A program made the position numbers and the translations under genes. This document shows positions 1-10,270 of a DNA stretch of 34,664 nt, in pieces; the stretch's first letter is position 1, and each line of letters opens with the position of its first letter. A model generated the notes under the pieces. That model saw nothing but the letters and a program-made list of their open reading frames with translations. It was not told where the DNA came from and did not search any database. The stretch covers positions 1-34,664 of the forward strand of contig NZ_HG424556.1 in the NCBI RefSeq assembly GCF_000336385.2. Reading direction: 5' to 3'. The stretch is from Lysobacter antibioticus HS124. Lineage in GTDB: Bacteria; Pseudomonadota; Gammaproteobacteria; Xanthomonadales; Xanthomonadaceae.

Positions 1-111
1 CTGCCGTGGGTCAACAAGCTGGCGGCCGGCAACGAGTGGCGCAACAACCCGGCCCTGGTGCGCGGCATCAACGTCGAGGGCGGCAAGCTGATCCATCCGG
101 CGCTGCTCTGA
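1..111 (+). CDS. C-terminal end of probable alanine dehydrogenase (partial)
   Basis: The last 36 codons of a gene that begins outside the window, ending in TGA. The tail carries the pattern LPWVNKLA, then NPALVRGINV and GGKLIHPAL. This resembles the C-terminus of NAD-dependent alanine dehydrogenases (LPY-x-LA ... ALA-G-N ... GK-T), which convert L-alanine to pyruvate and ammonia in the cytoplasm. Only the tail is visible, so the identification is a family resemblance and cannot be tested on the nucleotide-binding or catalytic parts. It is followed by 359 bp before ftsK on the same strand. Confidence 0.55.
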   Translation: MPWVNKLAAGNEWRNNPALVRGINVEGGKLIHPALL

Positions 112-470
112 GCGCCGGGATTGGGGATTCGGGCGTCGGGATTGGGTTGAAGCCGGCCCGACTCCTGTGATGCCGAAGCGGAGGGGCGGTGCGGGCGGAG
201 CGGGGCTCCGTCACGTGGCCGCCCCTTTGTCGTTGATGGGCGGGATTAGGGGGGCTTGCCGGCCGATTCCAGGTAGCGCCGAAGGGGCGGCGGAGGGTGT
301 CTCGGTCCGTCGGATCCGCTCCCGGCGGCCCGCTTCAGGTGGTACCGTTCGGGGGCGGGGCCGGGGCGGTCGAGGCCGCTGCCACTCGTGCCTGGCCCGT
401 GTTCACTCGTTTTCAGCTCTTTCCTGTATATTCAAAGACTAACGATAGCAACCTAAGGCAGCACATCACG
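112..470. other. Intergenic region upstream of ftsK
   Basis: No convincing gene. Positions 118-147 hold a short run built from GGGATT and GGG units, of the kind scattered between genes in xanthomonads. From about 400 to 458 the sequence becomes AT-richer than anything else nearby and probably holds the ftsK promoter. An in-frame extension of ftsK back to a GTG at 297 is open, but it is proline/glycine/alanine-rich and lacks a ribosome-binding site. Confidence 0.5.
427..432 (+). promoter_or_regulatory. Candidate -10 box for ftsK
   Basis: TATATT (5 of 6 matches to TATAAT) in the only AT-rich patch upstream of ftsK, 39 bp before the GTG start. No good -35 box lies at 16-18 bp, so this is tentative. 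Confidence 0.3.
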
Positions 471-2834
<2,364 letters not shown>

Positions 2835-2966
2835 GCGCGCAGCGGGCGAGGGCAGCGGCGGTTTCGCGATCGCGCCGCTGGATTCCAAGCCGCTCGATGG
2901 CGGCCGGTCGGCTTCGACCTGCGGTTCCAGCCTTCGGTCGCGGCCGTTCCAGCGCCCCAAAGCAAA

Positions 2967-2994
2967 GCGCCTGCCGTCCGCGGACGGCAGGCGC
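2967..2994 (-). terminator. 28-bp perfect palindrome, terminator of the minus-strand small gene
   Basis: GCGCCTGCCGTCCG is followed directly by its exact reverse complement. Read on the minus strand the hairpin is followed by CTTTGCTTTGG, a broken T tract, and lies 28 bp past the stop of the small secreted-protein gene at 3023. ftsK converges from the other side, so it may also stop ftsK transcripts. Confidence 0.7.
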
Positions 2995-3022
2995 AGGCGC
3001 CTAGGCTGGGCGCATCAGTCGA

Positions 3023-3247
3023 TTACTGGCAGCGGCGGCGGGTGACTTCCAGCTCGCCGCTGAGGGTGCCCCAGGTCGTGCGACGGCCGTCGCAGCTCCA
3101 GTGGACGTAGCCGACCAGCTGGCCGCTGGCGTTGTAATACTCCTCGAACTGCTCCGAACCCAGCGGCGGCGCATTGGCGGCGCTGGTGCCGGCGACGAGG
3201 GTGCCGGCGAAAACGAGGACGGCGGCCAACAGGGCTTTCTTGCTCAT
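3023..3247 (-). CDS. Small secreted protein, DUF6289-like
   Basis: A 74-residue protein with a clean signal peptide: MSKKALL, a hydrophobic core of about 13 residues, then AGTSAANA as a likely signal-peptidase site. The mature part of roughly 48 residues has a central W-x-C-D-G and ends in RRRCQ, so it could form one disulfide. The pattern (EYYN ... VG ... C-x-G ... WGTLSG ... C) resembles small periplasmic proteins annotated as DUF6289, which are frequent in xanthomonads and of unknown role. The start is fixed by AAGGAG, 7 bp upstream of ATG 3247; the longer open frame back to 3442 is rejected. It is convergent with ftsK and divergent from lolA. Confidence 0.75.
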   Translation of the reverse strand: MSKKALLAAVLVFAGTLVAGTSAANAPPLGSEQFEEYYNASGQLVGYVHWSCDGRRTTWGTLSGELEVTRRRCQ

Positions 3248-3531
3248 GGAAACTCCTTGTGATGTTGGTTGGCCCCGACGGACGGGGGGCGGGTACCGGC
3301 TTCGTGCCGGCCAGTCGTCTCGATCGCGACGCACACGAACCGGGACGGGCGATGCGGCCCGTCGCGGAACCCGGGGGAGATCCGGCCGTTCGGCGCGAAC
3401 GCTACGACTGTCACAGACTCTACTGGCTCGACGGCATGGCAAAATGTGTTCTGAACCGCGTTTTGCTCGTCACGAGCCCGTTCAGACATCGCCACGCACA
3501 CTGCCGCCATACCGTTTTCAGGAGTCCGCCC

Positions 3532-4179
3532 GTGTCTGCTTTTTTCCGCCGCAACACCGTCGCGGCCACGCTGTCCACGCTCCTGCTGTCCACCGCGATG
3601 TTCGCCGGCGCGGCCGTGGCCGGCGGGCGCGAAGACCTGGGCGCTTTCACCCGCGGCCTCAAGGGGCTGGACGGCCAGTTCGCGCAGAAGGTGTACGGTC
3701 CCAACGGCAAGCTCAAGGAAAGTTCGACCGGTCAGGTGGCCTTGTCGGCGCCGCGGCTGTTCCGCTGGGAATACGCCAAGCCCTATCCGCAGCTGATCGT
3801 CGCCGACGGCAAGAAGGTATGGGTGTACGAGCCCGACCTGCAGCAGGTCACGGTGCGTCCGCAGGGCGTGGAAGAGCAGAACAGCCCGCTGGCGGCGTTG
3901 ATCGATCCGGGCAAGCTCGACGCCATGTTCGTGGTCAAGGACGCCGGCAGCGTTGGCGGTCTGAATTGGCTGACGCTGCAGCCCAAGCAGCAGGAAGCCA
4001 GCTTCCGCAGCGCCAAGCTCGGCTTCAACGCCGGCAGCCTGGCCAAGATGGAAATCGTCGACGCGCTCGGCCAGAAGACCGAGATCAGTTTCAGCGGCTG
4101 GAAACGCAATCCCAGCTTCCCGGCCAGCACCTTCAAGTACGCGCCCGGCAAAGGCGTGGACGTGATCGGCGAGGGCTGA
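3532..4179 (+). CDS. lolA: Outer-membrane lipoprotein carrier LolA
   Basis: Periplasmic chaperone that takes lipoproteins from the LolCDE complex at the inner membrane and delivers them to LolB or the outer membrane. The 215-residue product has a signal peptide ending at AGAAVA (about residue 30). The LolA fold markers follow: GQFAQKV, then PRLFRWEYAKPYPQLIVADG and KKVWVYEPDLQQVTV, and near the end the MEIVDALGQKTEISFSG strand pair. The length is normal. The start is GTG 3532, with CAGGAG 7 bp upstream. An in-frame extension back to 3259 has no signal peptide and overlaps the promoter region. ftsK-lolA adjacency is common in Gammaproteobacteria; here a small minus-strand gene separates them, so lolA needs its own promoter. 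Confidence 0.93.
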   Translation: MSAFFRRNTVAATLSTLLLSTAMFAGAAVAGGREDLGAFTRGLKGLDGQFAQKVYGPNGKLKESSTGQVALSAPRLFRWEYAKPYPQLIVADGKKVWVYEPDLQQVTVRPQGVEEQNSPLAALIDPGKLDAMFVVKDAGSVGGLNWLTLQPKQQEASFRSAKLGFNAGSLAKMEIVDALGQKTEISFSGWKRNPSFPASTFKYAPGKGVDVIGEG

Positions 4180-4225
4180 GCCCTCGCCGCGTGCGTCTCG
4201 CTCCGGCGCGCGCCCTCCTGGCGTC

Positions 4226-4729
4226 CTACAGGGCTTTCTCGTAGCGGATCGTGGTCAACCCGCTGTTCCATTCTTCGTCGGGATAGCGTGCGGTCTCGCG
4301 ATACCCCAAGGCCAGGTACAAGGCCTGGCTGGCGCGGTTGAAGGTGTCGGTCTCCAGGCTCGCCCGGGGCCGGCCTTCGCCGCGCATCGCCGTTTCCAAC
4401 GCCTGCATCAGCGCCCGCGCGACGCCGCGGCGGCGTGCGCGCGCGCTCACGTGCAGGGAGTCGACGAAGTCGCCGCTGCGGCCGGCGAAGCCGGCTACCG
4501 CGCCGTCGAGTTCGGCGACCAGCAATTGCGGCAGTTGCGCATCGACGTAGCGTTCGGCCACGCGTTTGTGTTGGTAGTCGGCGATCGCTTGCGCGGTGAG
4601 TTGCGGACGCCAGGTGTCGGCGAAGGTTTCCGCCAACAACGCCAGCACTGCGGCGCGGTCGTCGGGACGGGCGGGGCGGATCTGCGGCGCGGCGGACGTA
4701 GGGGTGGCGGACGTAGGGGTGGCGGACAT
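4226..4729 (-). CDS. GNAT-family N-acetyltransferase
   Basis: A 167-residue protein of the GCN5-related acetyltransferase fold, which transfers acetyl from acetyl-CoA to an amine; the substrate cannot be read from sequence. It has IRPARPDDRAAVLALLAETF at the start of the fold, LLVAELDGAVAGFAG in the central strands, the acetyl-CoA loop as SARARRRGVARALM, and ASQALYLALGYRE at the end. The N-terminus before the domain (MSATPTSATPTSAAP) is encoded by two copies of a 15-bp tandem repeat. The start is ATG 4729, without a strong ribosome-binding site, so the N-terminus is uncertain. It converges with lolA. Confidence 0.8.
   Translation of the reverse strand: MSATPTSATPTSAAPQIRPARPDDRAAVLALLAETFADTWRPQLTAQAIADYQHKRVAERYVDAQLPQLLVAELDGAVAGFAGRSGDFVDSLHVSARARRRGVARALMQALETAMRGEGRPRASLETDTFNRASQALYLALGYRETARYPDEEWNSGLTTIRYEKAL
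4698..4729. repeat. 15-bp tandem repeat at the start of the GNAT gene
   Basis: GGCGGACGTAGGGGT occurs twice in tandem, followed by a partial third GGCGGAC, encoding repeated S-A-T-P-T in the acetyltransferase N-terminus. The copies are identical, suggesting a recent slippage event. Confidence 0.7.
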
Positions 4730-5153
4730 CGGCGAAGGGCTGGCGAGAAGGGCGGGCGATGGACAGCGCGCATTGTCGGCGCCGCCTCGCGGCCCGGCAA
4801 CGCACCGACCTTGGCCGGCCCGGCGCGGGCCCCGCCTTCGCTCGGGGCGGCGAAGCGCCGATGCCGCGAGCCGATGTTGCGAAGCGTGACGAGGATCGGG
4901 CCGCGCTGCGCGGTGGGACGGGCTTTGCGGGCAGCGTCGCAACGCCGTGGGGCGTGGGTCGCACGGTTTGCGGACTGCGCGCGCACTGGCTGCGGCGCAG
5001 CCTCCCGACGCAGGTACCCGCGCGGCGGAACGACGCGATCGGCGTGACATGATCGCCGCGCTTCGCCCGCTGCACGGGCGAACCCGGCGCAGGCGCAACG
5101 CTGGCCGCAGGCGCGCGCTCCCCACGCCAGCGTCCGCATAGGAGCACCACCGC
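4730..5153. other. Intergenic region between divergent GNAT and secreted-protein genes
   Basis: 424 bp of GC-rich DNA between two divergent starts. No coding frame with a good start and composition was found, and no clear promoter boxes or long inverted repeats. The last 20 bp contain the AGGAG of the downstream gene. Confidence 0.4.
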
Positions 5154-6146
5154 ATGAAGCGCCTCATCCAGCGTCTCTCGCTGTCGATCGCCTTGTTGCT
5201 GCCGGCCGTCGCAGCCGCCCAGTTCTACGAGAAGGACAACGGCGTCATCCGCGTCCGGCTCAACGAAAAGGTTCCTCCCTTCATCGGCCACTCGCCGATG
5301 ATCACCGGCCTGTGGATCGCCGGCCGCCAGGCGGTGCCGAACGACAACGTCGGCGCCGGCTTCCAGATGACCACCCGCAGCCACCAGGGCAACGAGTACA
5401 ACCCGACCCAGGGCGGCGATTGCACCGGCCGGCCCTCGCTGCTGACCGGCGTGATCCCGGACTGGAACGGCGCCCAGCTCGGCACGCCGGCCAGTCGCGG
5501 CATCCTGCTCGGCATCGACCCGTTGCTCTACGACGAGCCGGGCCTGTCCGGCACCTGCAGTGGCGGCAAGCCGAATCCAGCGCCCTACGACATGGCCTTT
5601 GGCGTCACCCTCGGCGACGGCATCGCCATGCCGCGCGAAGCGATGATCGTGGACATGTCGATCCGCAAGGATCACCCGGGTGCGGACCATCTGTTCAAGG
5701 CGTTGTCCGAACTGCCGGTCGCTTACGTCGACGCCGATTTCCTGCGTTACGCCTACTACAGCGTTGACGGCCTGCATTTCCAGCGCTTGAACGTGGATTC
5801 CAGCCACGATCTCAAGCAATGGCCCTGGAACATCAACCACTACCGCAGCGGCCATGCCATCGCGCTGTGCGATCGCCCCGACCTGGTCGAGCAGCCCAGC
5901 CAGGGCACCTGCATGGCGTTCTATTCGCACGAACCGACGCTGCTCACCGCCAGCCGCCGCCAGGGCGCGCCGTACGAACTGGGGTTGATGACGACGCTGG
6001 GCGACGACGACTTCGGGACCCAGATCGTCGACACCCAGTGGCACACCGCGCGCCGGCTGGTCGCGGTGGGGCACCTGGCCAGCGTCGCGGCGGTGATCGC
6101 CTACGCCGAGCGGCATGTCCCGGCCTCGGCGTGGGGGCAGTGGTGA
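5154..6146 (+). CDS. Secreted protein of unknown function
   Basis: A 330-residue protein I do not recognise. It begins with a textbook signal peptide (MKRLIQRLSLSIALLLPAVAAA, cleavage before QFYEKD). The mature part has four cysteines in GGDCTG, SGTCSG, ALCDRP and GTCMAF, enough for two disulfides as expected for an exported protein. It is rich in aromatic, His and Asp residues (for example HQGNEYNPTQGG, NINHYRSGHA, DTQWHTAR) and has no transmembrane segment after the signal, so a periplasmic or extracellular soluble protein is likely. The start is ATG 5154 with TAGGAG 9 bp upstream. It is a single-gene unit ending at a UUCG-loop hairpin. Enzyme or ligand-binding roles are equally possible. 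Confidence 0.8.
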   Translation: MKRLIQRLSLSIALLLPAVAAAQFYEKDNGVIRVRLNEKVPPFIGHSPMITGLWIAGRQAVPNDNVGAGFQMTTRSHQGNEYNPTQGGDCTGRPSLLTGVIPDWNGAQLGTPASRGILLGIDPLLYDEPGLSGTCSGGKPNPAPYDMAFGVTLGDGIAMPREAMIVDMSIRKDHPGADHLFKALSELPVAYVDADFLRYAYYSVDGLHFQRLNVDSSHDLKQWPWNINHYRSGHAIALCDRPDLVEQPSQGTCMAFYSHEPTLLTASRRQGAPYELGLMTTLGDDDFGTQIVDTQWHTARRLVAVGHLASVAAVIAYAERHVPASAWGQW

Positions 6147-6190
6147 CCGCGCGGTTCGGCTAAGCCGGAGTGCGCGGCGGAACGGGTGTG

Positions 6191-6216
6191 GCGATGCGGG
6201 CTTCGGCCCGCATCGC
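6191..6216. terminator. UUCG-tetraloop hairpin between convergent genes
   Basis: GCGATGCGGGC, loop TTCG, then GCCCGCATCGC: an 11-bp perfect stem closed by the very stable C(UUCG)G tetraloop, 45 bp past the stop of the secreted-protein gene and 47 bp past the stop of the convergent muramidase gene. There is no T tract on either side. A shared bidirectional stop or transcript-end stabiliser fits best. Confidence 0.65.
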
Positions 6217-6262
6217 CCGTCGTCCGACACTCCGCGAGCATCGCCGAGCGCGCCCGGCGCGC

Positions 6263-6793
6263 TCAGCCCGGCGCCTGCGCCGGGAACCAGTGCGCCCGCG
6301 CCAGCCAACCGGCCAGAAAGCGCTGCAACACCGGATGGGCCTGGGCCAGTTGGCAGTAGTAAGCGATACGCCCCGCGCGATAACGCGCATACAGCTCGGG
6401 CTGGTCGGCCTTGAGCACGGCCGCCAGCGTGTCCGGCCCGAAGCGGCCGTCGACGCACACCGGCGGGCCCAGCAGTTGCTGCAGCAGGACCACGGCATGG
6501 AAGCCGGCATTGACGTAGAAGTCGAACACGATGTCGGCCAGGTATTGCAGCGCGATCGCGTCGCCGTGCAGCGGGTCCCAGTACAGGGTCTTGTACAGGG
6601 TGCCGGCCTCGGCGGCGGTGAGCGCGCGCAGGTTGGTCAGGGTCGGCGCGATGCCGAGCAAGGTCTGGGAATGCGCCTCGAAGGTGCTCAGGGTGATGCC
6701 CATGTTGGTGGCGCCGCCCGGATCGTAGGGGTTGTCGACGTAGCCGCCTTCGAAGCGCAGCAGCTGCGGGAGGTAAGTCTGAAAATAGGCCAT
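6263..6793 (-). CDS. GH108-family muramidase (phage-endolysin type)
   Basis: A 176-residue protein matching glycoside hydrolase family 108, whose members cut the beta-1,4 link between N-acetylmuramic acid and N-acetylglucosamine. The catalytic motif is LLRFEGGYVDNPYDPGGATN near the N-terminus, with E15 as the general acid. The C-terminal half (GPPVCVDGRFGPDTLAAVL ... AYYCQLAQAHPVLQRFLAGWL) corresponds to the peptidoglycan-binding domain usually fused to GH108. There is no signal peptide. Phage enzymes of this type need a holin or spanin for export, but none is seen next to it and no other phage gene is present. The start is ATG 6793; a longer in-frame Arg-rich extension to 6886 is less likely. 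It is divergent from rarA. Confidence 0.85.
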   Translation of the reverse strand: MAYFQTYLPQLLRFEGGYVDNPYDPGGATNMGITLSTFEAHSQTLLGIAPTLTNLRALTAAEAGTLYKTLYWDPLHGDAIALQYLADIVFDFYVNAGFHAVVLLQQLLGPPVCVDGRFGPDTLAAVLKADQPELYARYRAGRIAYYCQLAQAHPVLQRFLAGWLARAHWFPAQAPG

Positions 6794-6960
6794 GACGAGC
6801 TGCCGGTTGCGCGGAAGGCGGTACCGATGACAACGCCGGAGTCGCGGGCTTGTGACCGCGCTCGCTCGGCGCGGCCGGCGGGGCACGGCGGTTTGCGAAA
6901 TCGAGCCGGATCAAGCGCTTGCGCGCGAGGTGGGTCCGGTGCCGGCGCTAAATTGCTATC

Positions 6961-8394
6961 GTGTCGGCCGATACGACACCGGATCTTTCCTGGCCCGTGG
7001 CCCGCCGCACTCCCGCTTCCTCCGAGGAACAACGCGACCTGCTCAGCGTCGACCGCGACGGCCTGCGCCCGCTGGCCGAGCGCATGCGTCCGCGAAGCCT
7101 GGACGAGATGGTGGGCCAGCGCCGGCTGCTGGCGCCGGGCTCGGCGTTGCGCCGCGCGGTCGAGTCCGGCCGGGTCCACTCGATGATCCTGTGGGGCCCG
7201 CCGGGCTGCGGCAAGACCACCTTGGCGCTGCTGCTGGCGCGTTATGCCGATGCCGAGTTCCGGGCGATCTCGGCGGTGCTGTCGGGCCTGCCCGAGGTGC
7301 GCCAGGTGCTGGCCGAGGCCGCGCACCGGTTCGCCGAAGGCCGGCGCACGGTGCTGTTCGTCGACGAGGTGCATCGCTTCAACAAGAGCCAGCAGGATGC
7401 GTTCCTGCCGCACATCGAGCGCGGCACGATCATCTTCGTTGGCGCGACCACCGAGAACCCTTCCTTCGAACTCAATTCAGCGCTGCTGTCGCGCTGCCGC
7501 GTGCACGTCATGGAGGCGGTGTCGCCGGAGGACGTGCGCGCGGCCTTGCGCCGCGCCCTGGACGATCCCGAGCGCGGCCTGGGCGCGCAGGCGATCCGGG
7601 TCGAGGACGAACTGCTGCTGCAGATCGCCACGGCCGCCGACGGCGACGTGCGCCGCGCGCTGACCCTGCTTGAGATCGCCGCCGAGCTGGCCCTGGACGA
7701 GGGCGGCACGGTGACCGCCGCGACCCTGGCCCAGGTGTTGGCCGACCGCACCCGCCGCTTCGACAAGGGCGGCGAGCAGTTCTACGACCAGATCTCGGCG
7801 CTGCACAAATCGGTGCGCAGCTCCAACCCCGATGCGGCGCTGTACTGGTTCGCGCGCATGATCGACGGCGGCTGCGATGCGCACTACCTGGCCCGGCGCC
7901 TGACCCGGATGGCGGTCGAAGACATCGGCCTGGCCGATCCGCGCGCGCTGCAGATGGCGGTCGACGCCTGGGACACGTACGACCGCTTGGGCAGCCCGGA
8001 AGGCGATCTGGCCCTGGCCCAGGTGGTGCTGTACCTGGCCAGCACCGCCAAGTCCAACGCCGCCTACGCCGCTTACAACCAGGCCCGGCGCGACGTCGCC
8101 GAGCACGGCACCCAGGACGTGCCGCTGCACCTGCGCAATGCGCCGACCCGGCTGATGAAGCAGTTGGGCTATGCGCAGGGCTATCAGTACGACCACGACG
8201 CCGAGGGCGGCATCGCCCTCGGCCAGACCGGTTTCCCGGACGCGATGGGCGAGCGGGTGTACTACCGGCCGGTGCCGCGCGGGCTGGAGATCAAGCTCGG
8301 CGAGAAGCTGGAGCGGCTGCGCCGGTTGCGCGCGCAGGCGCGCGGCGAGGCGCCGCCGGAGCAGGACGAGGGCGGAACGGACGCAGGCGCCTAG
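6961..8394 (+). CDS. rarA: Replication-associated recombination protein RarA (MgsA) AAA+ ATPase
   Basis: Clamp-loader-like AAA+ ATPase that acts at stalled forks and single-strand gaps with SSB. The 477-residue product has RPLAERMRPRSLDEMVGQ before the ATPase, Walker A GPPGCGKT at 79-86, Walker B VLFVDEVHRF with D135/E136, and sensor 1 as GATTENPSFELNSALLSRC at about 161-179. The C-terminal tetramerisation region has the family signature HKSVRSSNPDAALYW, then YLARRLTRMAVEDIGLADP. The start is GTG 6961; the ribosome-binding site is weak, and residues 1-30 look poorly conserved. The next gene, crcB, follows after 75 bp, an order seen in other xanthomonads. Confidence 0.95.
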   Translation: MSADTTPDLSWPVARRTPASSEEQRDLLSVDRDGLRPLAERMRPRSLDEMVGQRRLLAPGSALRRAVESGRVHSMILWGPPGCGKTTLALLLARYADAEFRAISAVLSGLPEVRQVLAEAAHRFAEGRRTVLFVDEVHRFNKSQQDAFLPHIERGTIIFVGATTENPSFELNSALLSRCRVHVMEAVSPEDVRAALRRALDDPERGLGAQAIRVEDELLLQIATAADGDVRRALTLLEIAAELALDEGGTVTAATLAQVLADRTRRFDKGGEQFYDQISALHKSVRSSNPDAALYWFARMIDGGCDAHYLARRLTRMAVEDIGLADPRALQMAVDAWDTYDRLGSPEGDLALAQVVLYLASTAKSNAAYAAYNQARRDVAEHGTQDVPLHLRNAPTRLMKQLGYAQGYQYDHDAEGGIALGQTGFPDAMGERVYYRPVPRGLEIKLGEKLERLRRLRAQARGEAPPEQDEGGTDAGA

Positions 8395-8469
8395 CGCTTA
8401 TTCTGTTCGTTGTGCAGGGGCGGCCAGGCCGCGTTGACGTCGGCACGGCCGACCGGGAGGCGACGATCC

Positions 8470-8856
8470 ATGTGGGCTTCGTTCGTGGCCATCGGCCTGG
8501 GGGCGGCGATCGGCGCCTGGGCACGTTGGGGCCTGAGCCTGTGGCTCAATGCGCTGCATGCGCAGTTGCCGCTGGGCACCCTGGCGGCGAACCTGGTCGG
8601 CGGCTACGGCATTGGCCTGGCCCTGGCCTGGTTCGGCCAGCACCCGGCGTTGGCGCCGGAATGGCGCTTGTTCGTGGTGACCGGCCTGCTGGGCGGCCTG
8701 ACCACTTTCTCGACCTTTTCCGGCGAGGTGGTGCAGTTGCTGGAACGGCAGCAGGTGGGCTGGGCGCTGGGCACGGCCGCGTTGCATTTGTTCGGCTCGC
8801 TGGCGATGACCGTCGCCGGCCTGGCCAGCGTGCGCGCCTGGACGCATCCGGGCTGA
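8470..8856 (+). CDS. crcB: Fluoride channel CrcB (Fluc)
   Basis: A 128-residue inner-membrane protein of the Fluc family, which forms dual-topology dimers that export fluoride. Four hydrophobic helices can be read. The hallmark [12 protein letters not shown] spans the helix break that lines the pore and binds the central sodium, and the N-terminal [10 protein letters not shown] and N of [12 protein letters not shown] are family features. The start is ATG 8470 with GGGAGG 9 bp upstream, which excludes the longer frame from 8410. It follows rarA in the same direction and probably shares its transcript. No fluoride riboswitch is visible in the 75-bp gap. Confidence 0.93.
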   Translation: MWASFVAIGLGAAIGAWARWGLSLWLNALHAQLPLGTLAANLVGGYGIGLALAWFGQHPALAPEWRLFVVTGLLGGLTTFSTFSGEVVQLLERQQVGWALGTAALHLFGSLAMTVAGLASVRAWTHPG

Positions 8857-8904
8857 CCCCGGGACGGTGCGGGCCGGCATCGACGCCACCGGCCGCGGCC
8901 GCAT

Positions 8905-9192
8905 TCATTCCGCCGGCGGCAGGACGGTCCGGCGCGACATGCGCAGGACCTCGTCGCTGGGCGCCGCGGATTTGTTGGCCAGCACCTGCTGCAGCGATTC
9001 GACCTCGGCCCAGACCATGTGCTGCAGCGCCTGCAGCAGGGTATTGCCGGCGTTGGACAGCAACAGTCGCCCGTCCTGGCTCAGGGCCAGCCCGTCTTCG
9101 ATCAGGGCGTGTTTCATATGGCTGGTTTCCGGCTGCACGCCACGTTGCAGGCCGACCAGGACGCTCAGCAGAGCGTGTTCTCGCAATGACAC
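8905..9192 (-). CDS. Small conserved-looking hypothetical protein
   Basis: A soluble protein of about 95 residues that I cannot name. It reads as mostly helical with a heptad-like pattern (HALLSVLVGLQRGVQPETSH, then NTLLQALQHMVWAEVESL) and a central AL-IEDGLALSQDGRLLL segment that could be a small beta-wing of a winged-helix protein. It has no signal peptide and no cysteines. The start is uncertain. GTG 9192 is chosen because an AGGGGAAAGG stretch lies 11 bp upstream; GTG 9225 would add 11 residues. It is convergent with crcB and divergent from the SapC gene. Confidence 0.6.
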   Translation of the reverse strand: MSLREHALLSVLVGLQRGVQPETSHMKHALIEDGLALSQDGRLLLSNAGNTLLQALQHMVWAEVESLQQVLANKSAAPSDEVLRMSRRTVLPPAE

Positions 9193-9429
9193 TTTGAACA
9201 ATGCCTTTCCCCTCTTGCCCGGCACGTCCGACTTGTGTGCCGGGTGTCACGATATGGGAGGCGACGTGATGACAGTTTTGACTGGCGCGCATGCATGTGA
9301 AAATTGGCATCACGCCGACGGGGGCGTATGGCCGCCCCCCGGCGTCGCCGTTGTCAATGTCGCGTCGATGGCGCATCTTCGCCGCACCCCCGCCGGGCCG
9401 GCGGGCATTCACTCGATTCCGGGAATTCC

Positions 9430-10179
9430 ATGCTGATCTACGACCGCGTCGTACCGTTGAACCGCAACACCCACCGGCGCCTGCGCATCAGCGCGCAGTC
9501 GCACAACGCCCGCTTCGCCGCGACCCTCAATTCGGTGCCGCTGGCGGCGATCGAGTTCCTGCCCGCGGCGTCGGAATACGCGATCGTGTTCGCCAGGCTC
9601 GACAACGGCGACTACCTGCCGGCGATCATGGTCGGCTTGAAGCCGCAGCAGAACCTGTACGTCGACGCCGAGGCCCGCTGGCGTCGCGGCTACGTGCCGG
9701 CGTTCCTGCGCCAGTACCCGTTCGTGCTGGCCGAAGACCGCGAAACCGGCAACCTCACCGTGTGCGTGGACATGGCCTACGACGGCCTGTCGGAAGAGGA
9801 GGGCGAGGCGCTGTTCGAGGACAGCGGCGAGGACACCCCGAACCTGACCCGCGCGCTGGGCTTCCTGACCGAGTTCCATCATGAGCTCAAGCGCACCGCC
9901 GCCTTCACCGAGCGGCTCAAGGCGCTGGACCTGCTCGAACAGCAGGTGGTGCGTTTCGGCCGCGAAGGCGAGCCCCCGCACGAGATCAACGGCGTTTACG
10001 TGGTTTCGGAAGAGCGCCTGCACAAGCTCGACGACGCCACCCTGGCCGAATTGGTGCGCAGCGGCGCGATGCGCCTGATCCACACACACCTGGTGTCGAT
10101 GCGCAATCTGGAGCGCCTGTCGGAACTGGCCCAGCAGCGGGCCGCGGACGAGGACGCGCCGCAGGGCGCGGCCAACTGA
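9430..10179 (+). CDS. SapC-family protein
   Basis: A 249-residue cytoplasmic protein of the SapC family (PF07277), first noted next to Campylobacter S-layer genes but widespread in Proteobacteria with no defined biochemistry. Recognised from LNRNTHRRLRI near the N-terminus, VPLAAIEFLPAASEYAIVF, a Y-x-PAFLRQYPFVL block, and the late FGREGEPPHEINGVYVVSEERL followed by LDDATLAELVRSGAM. No signal peptide or transmembrane helix. The start is ATG 9430, with a modest GGGA upstream; the open frame continues back to 9304 but is Arg-rich and unlikely to be coding. It ends 48 bp before a strong hairpin, so it is probably monocistronic. Confidence 0.82.
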   Translation: MLIYDRVVPLNRNTHRRLRISAQSHNARFAATLNSVPLAAIEFLPAASEYAIVFARLDNGDYLPAIMVGLKPQQNLYVDAEARWRRGYVPAFLRQYPFVLAEDRETGNLTVCVDMAYDGLSEEEGEALFEDSGEDTPNLTRALGFLTEFHHELKRTAAFTERLKALDLLEQQVVRFGREGEPPHEINGVYVVSEERLHKLDDATLAELVRSGAMRLIHTHLVSMRNLERLSELAQQRAADEDAPQGAAN

Positions 10180-10227
10180 GCCAGATGTTCGGGCCGGTCG
10201 CCGCACGGCGTGCCGGCTGCCCACGCC

Positions 10228-10254
10228 ACGACGCCGGCACGGTGCCGGCGTCGT
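10228..10254 (+). terminator. Hairpin terminator after the SapC gene
   Basis: ACGACGCCGGCAC and its exact complement GTGCCGGCGTCGT, separated by one base (13-bp stem, effective loop of about 5). It is followed by CGTTTG, a weak T run. The hairpin ends only 5 bp before the ribosome-binding site of the next gene, so it also sits where it could throttle read-through into that gene. Confidence 0.65.
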
Positions 10255-10270
10255 CGTTTGAGGAATGGCG

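Noticed and set aside
4698-4729. CRISPR-like repeat
   Set aside because: Direct tandem copies without spacers, in frame within a coding start; no cas genes.
6263-6793. Prophage remnant around the GH108 gene
   Set aside because: No integrase, structural, holin or regulatory phage gene and no attachment-site repeats are present nearby.
8395-8469. Possible fluoride riboswitch before crcB
   Set aside because: The 75-bp gap lacks the conserved pseudoknot sequences of the crcB motif, and crcB probably shares the rarA transcript.
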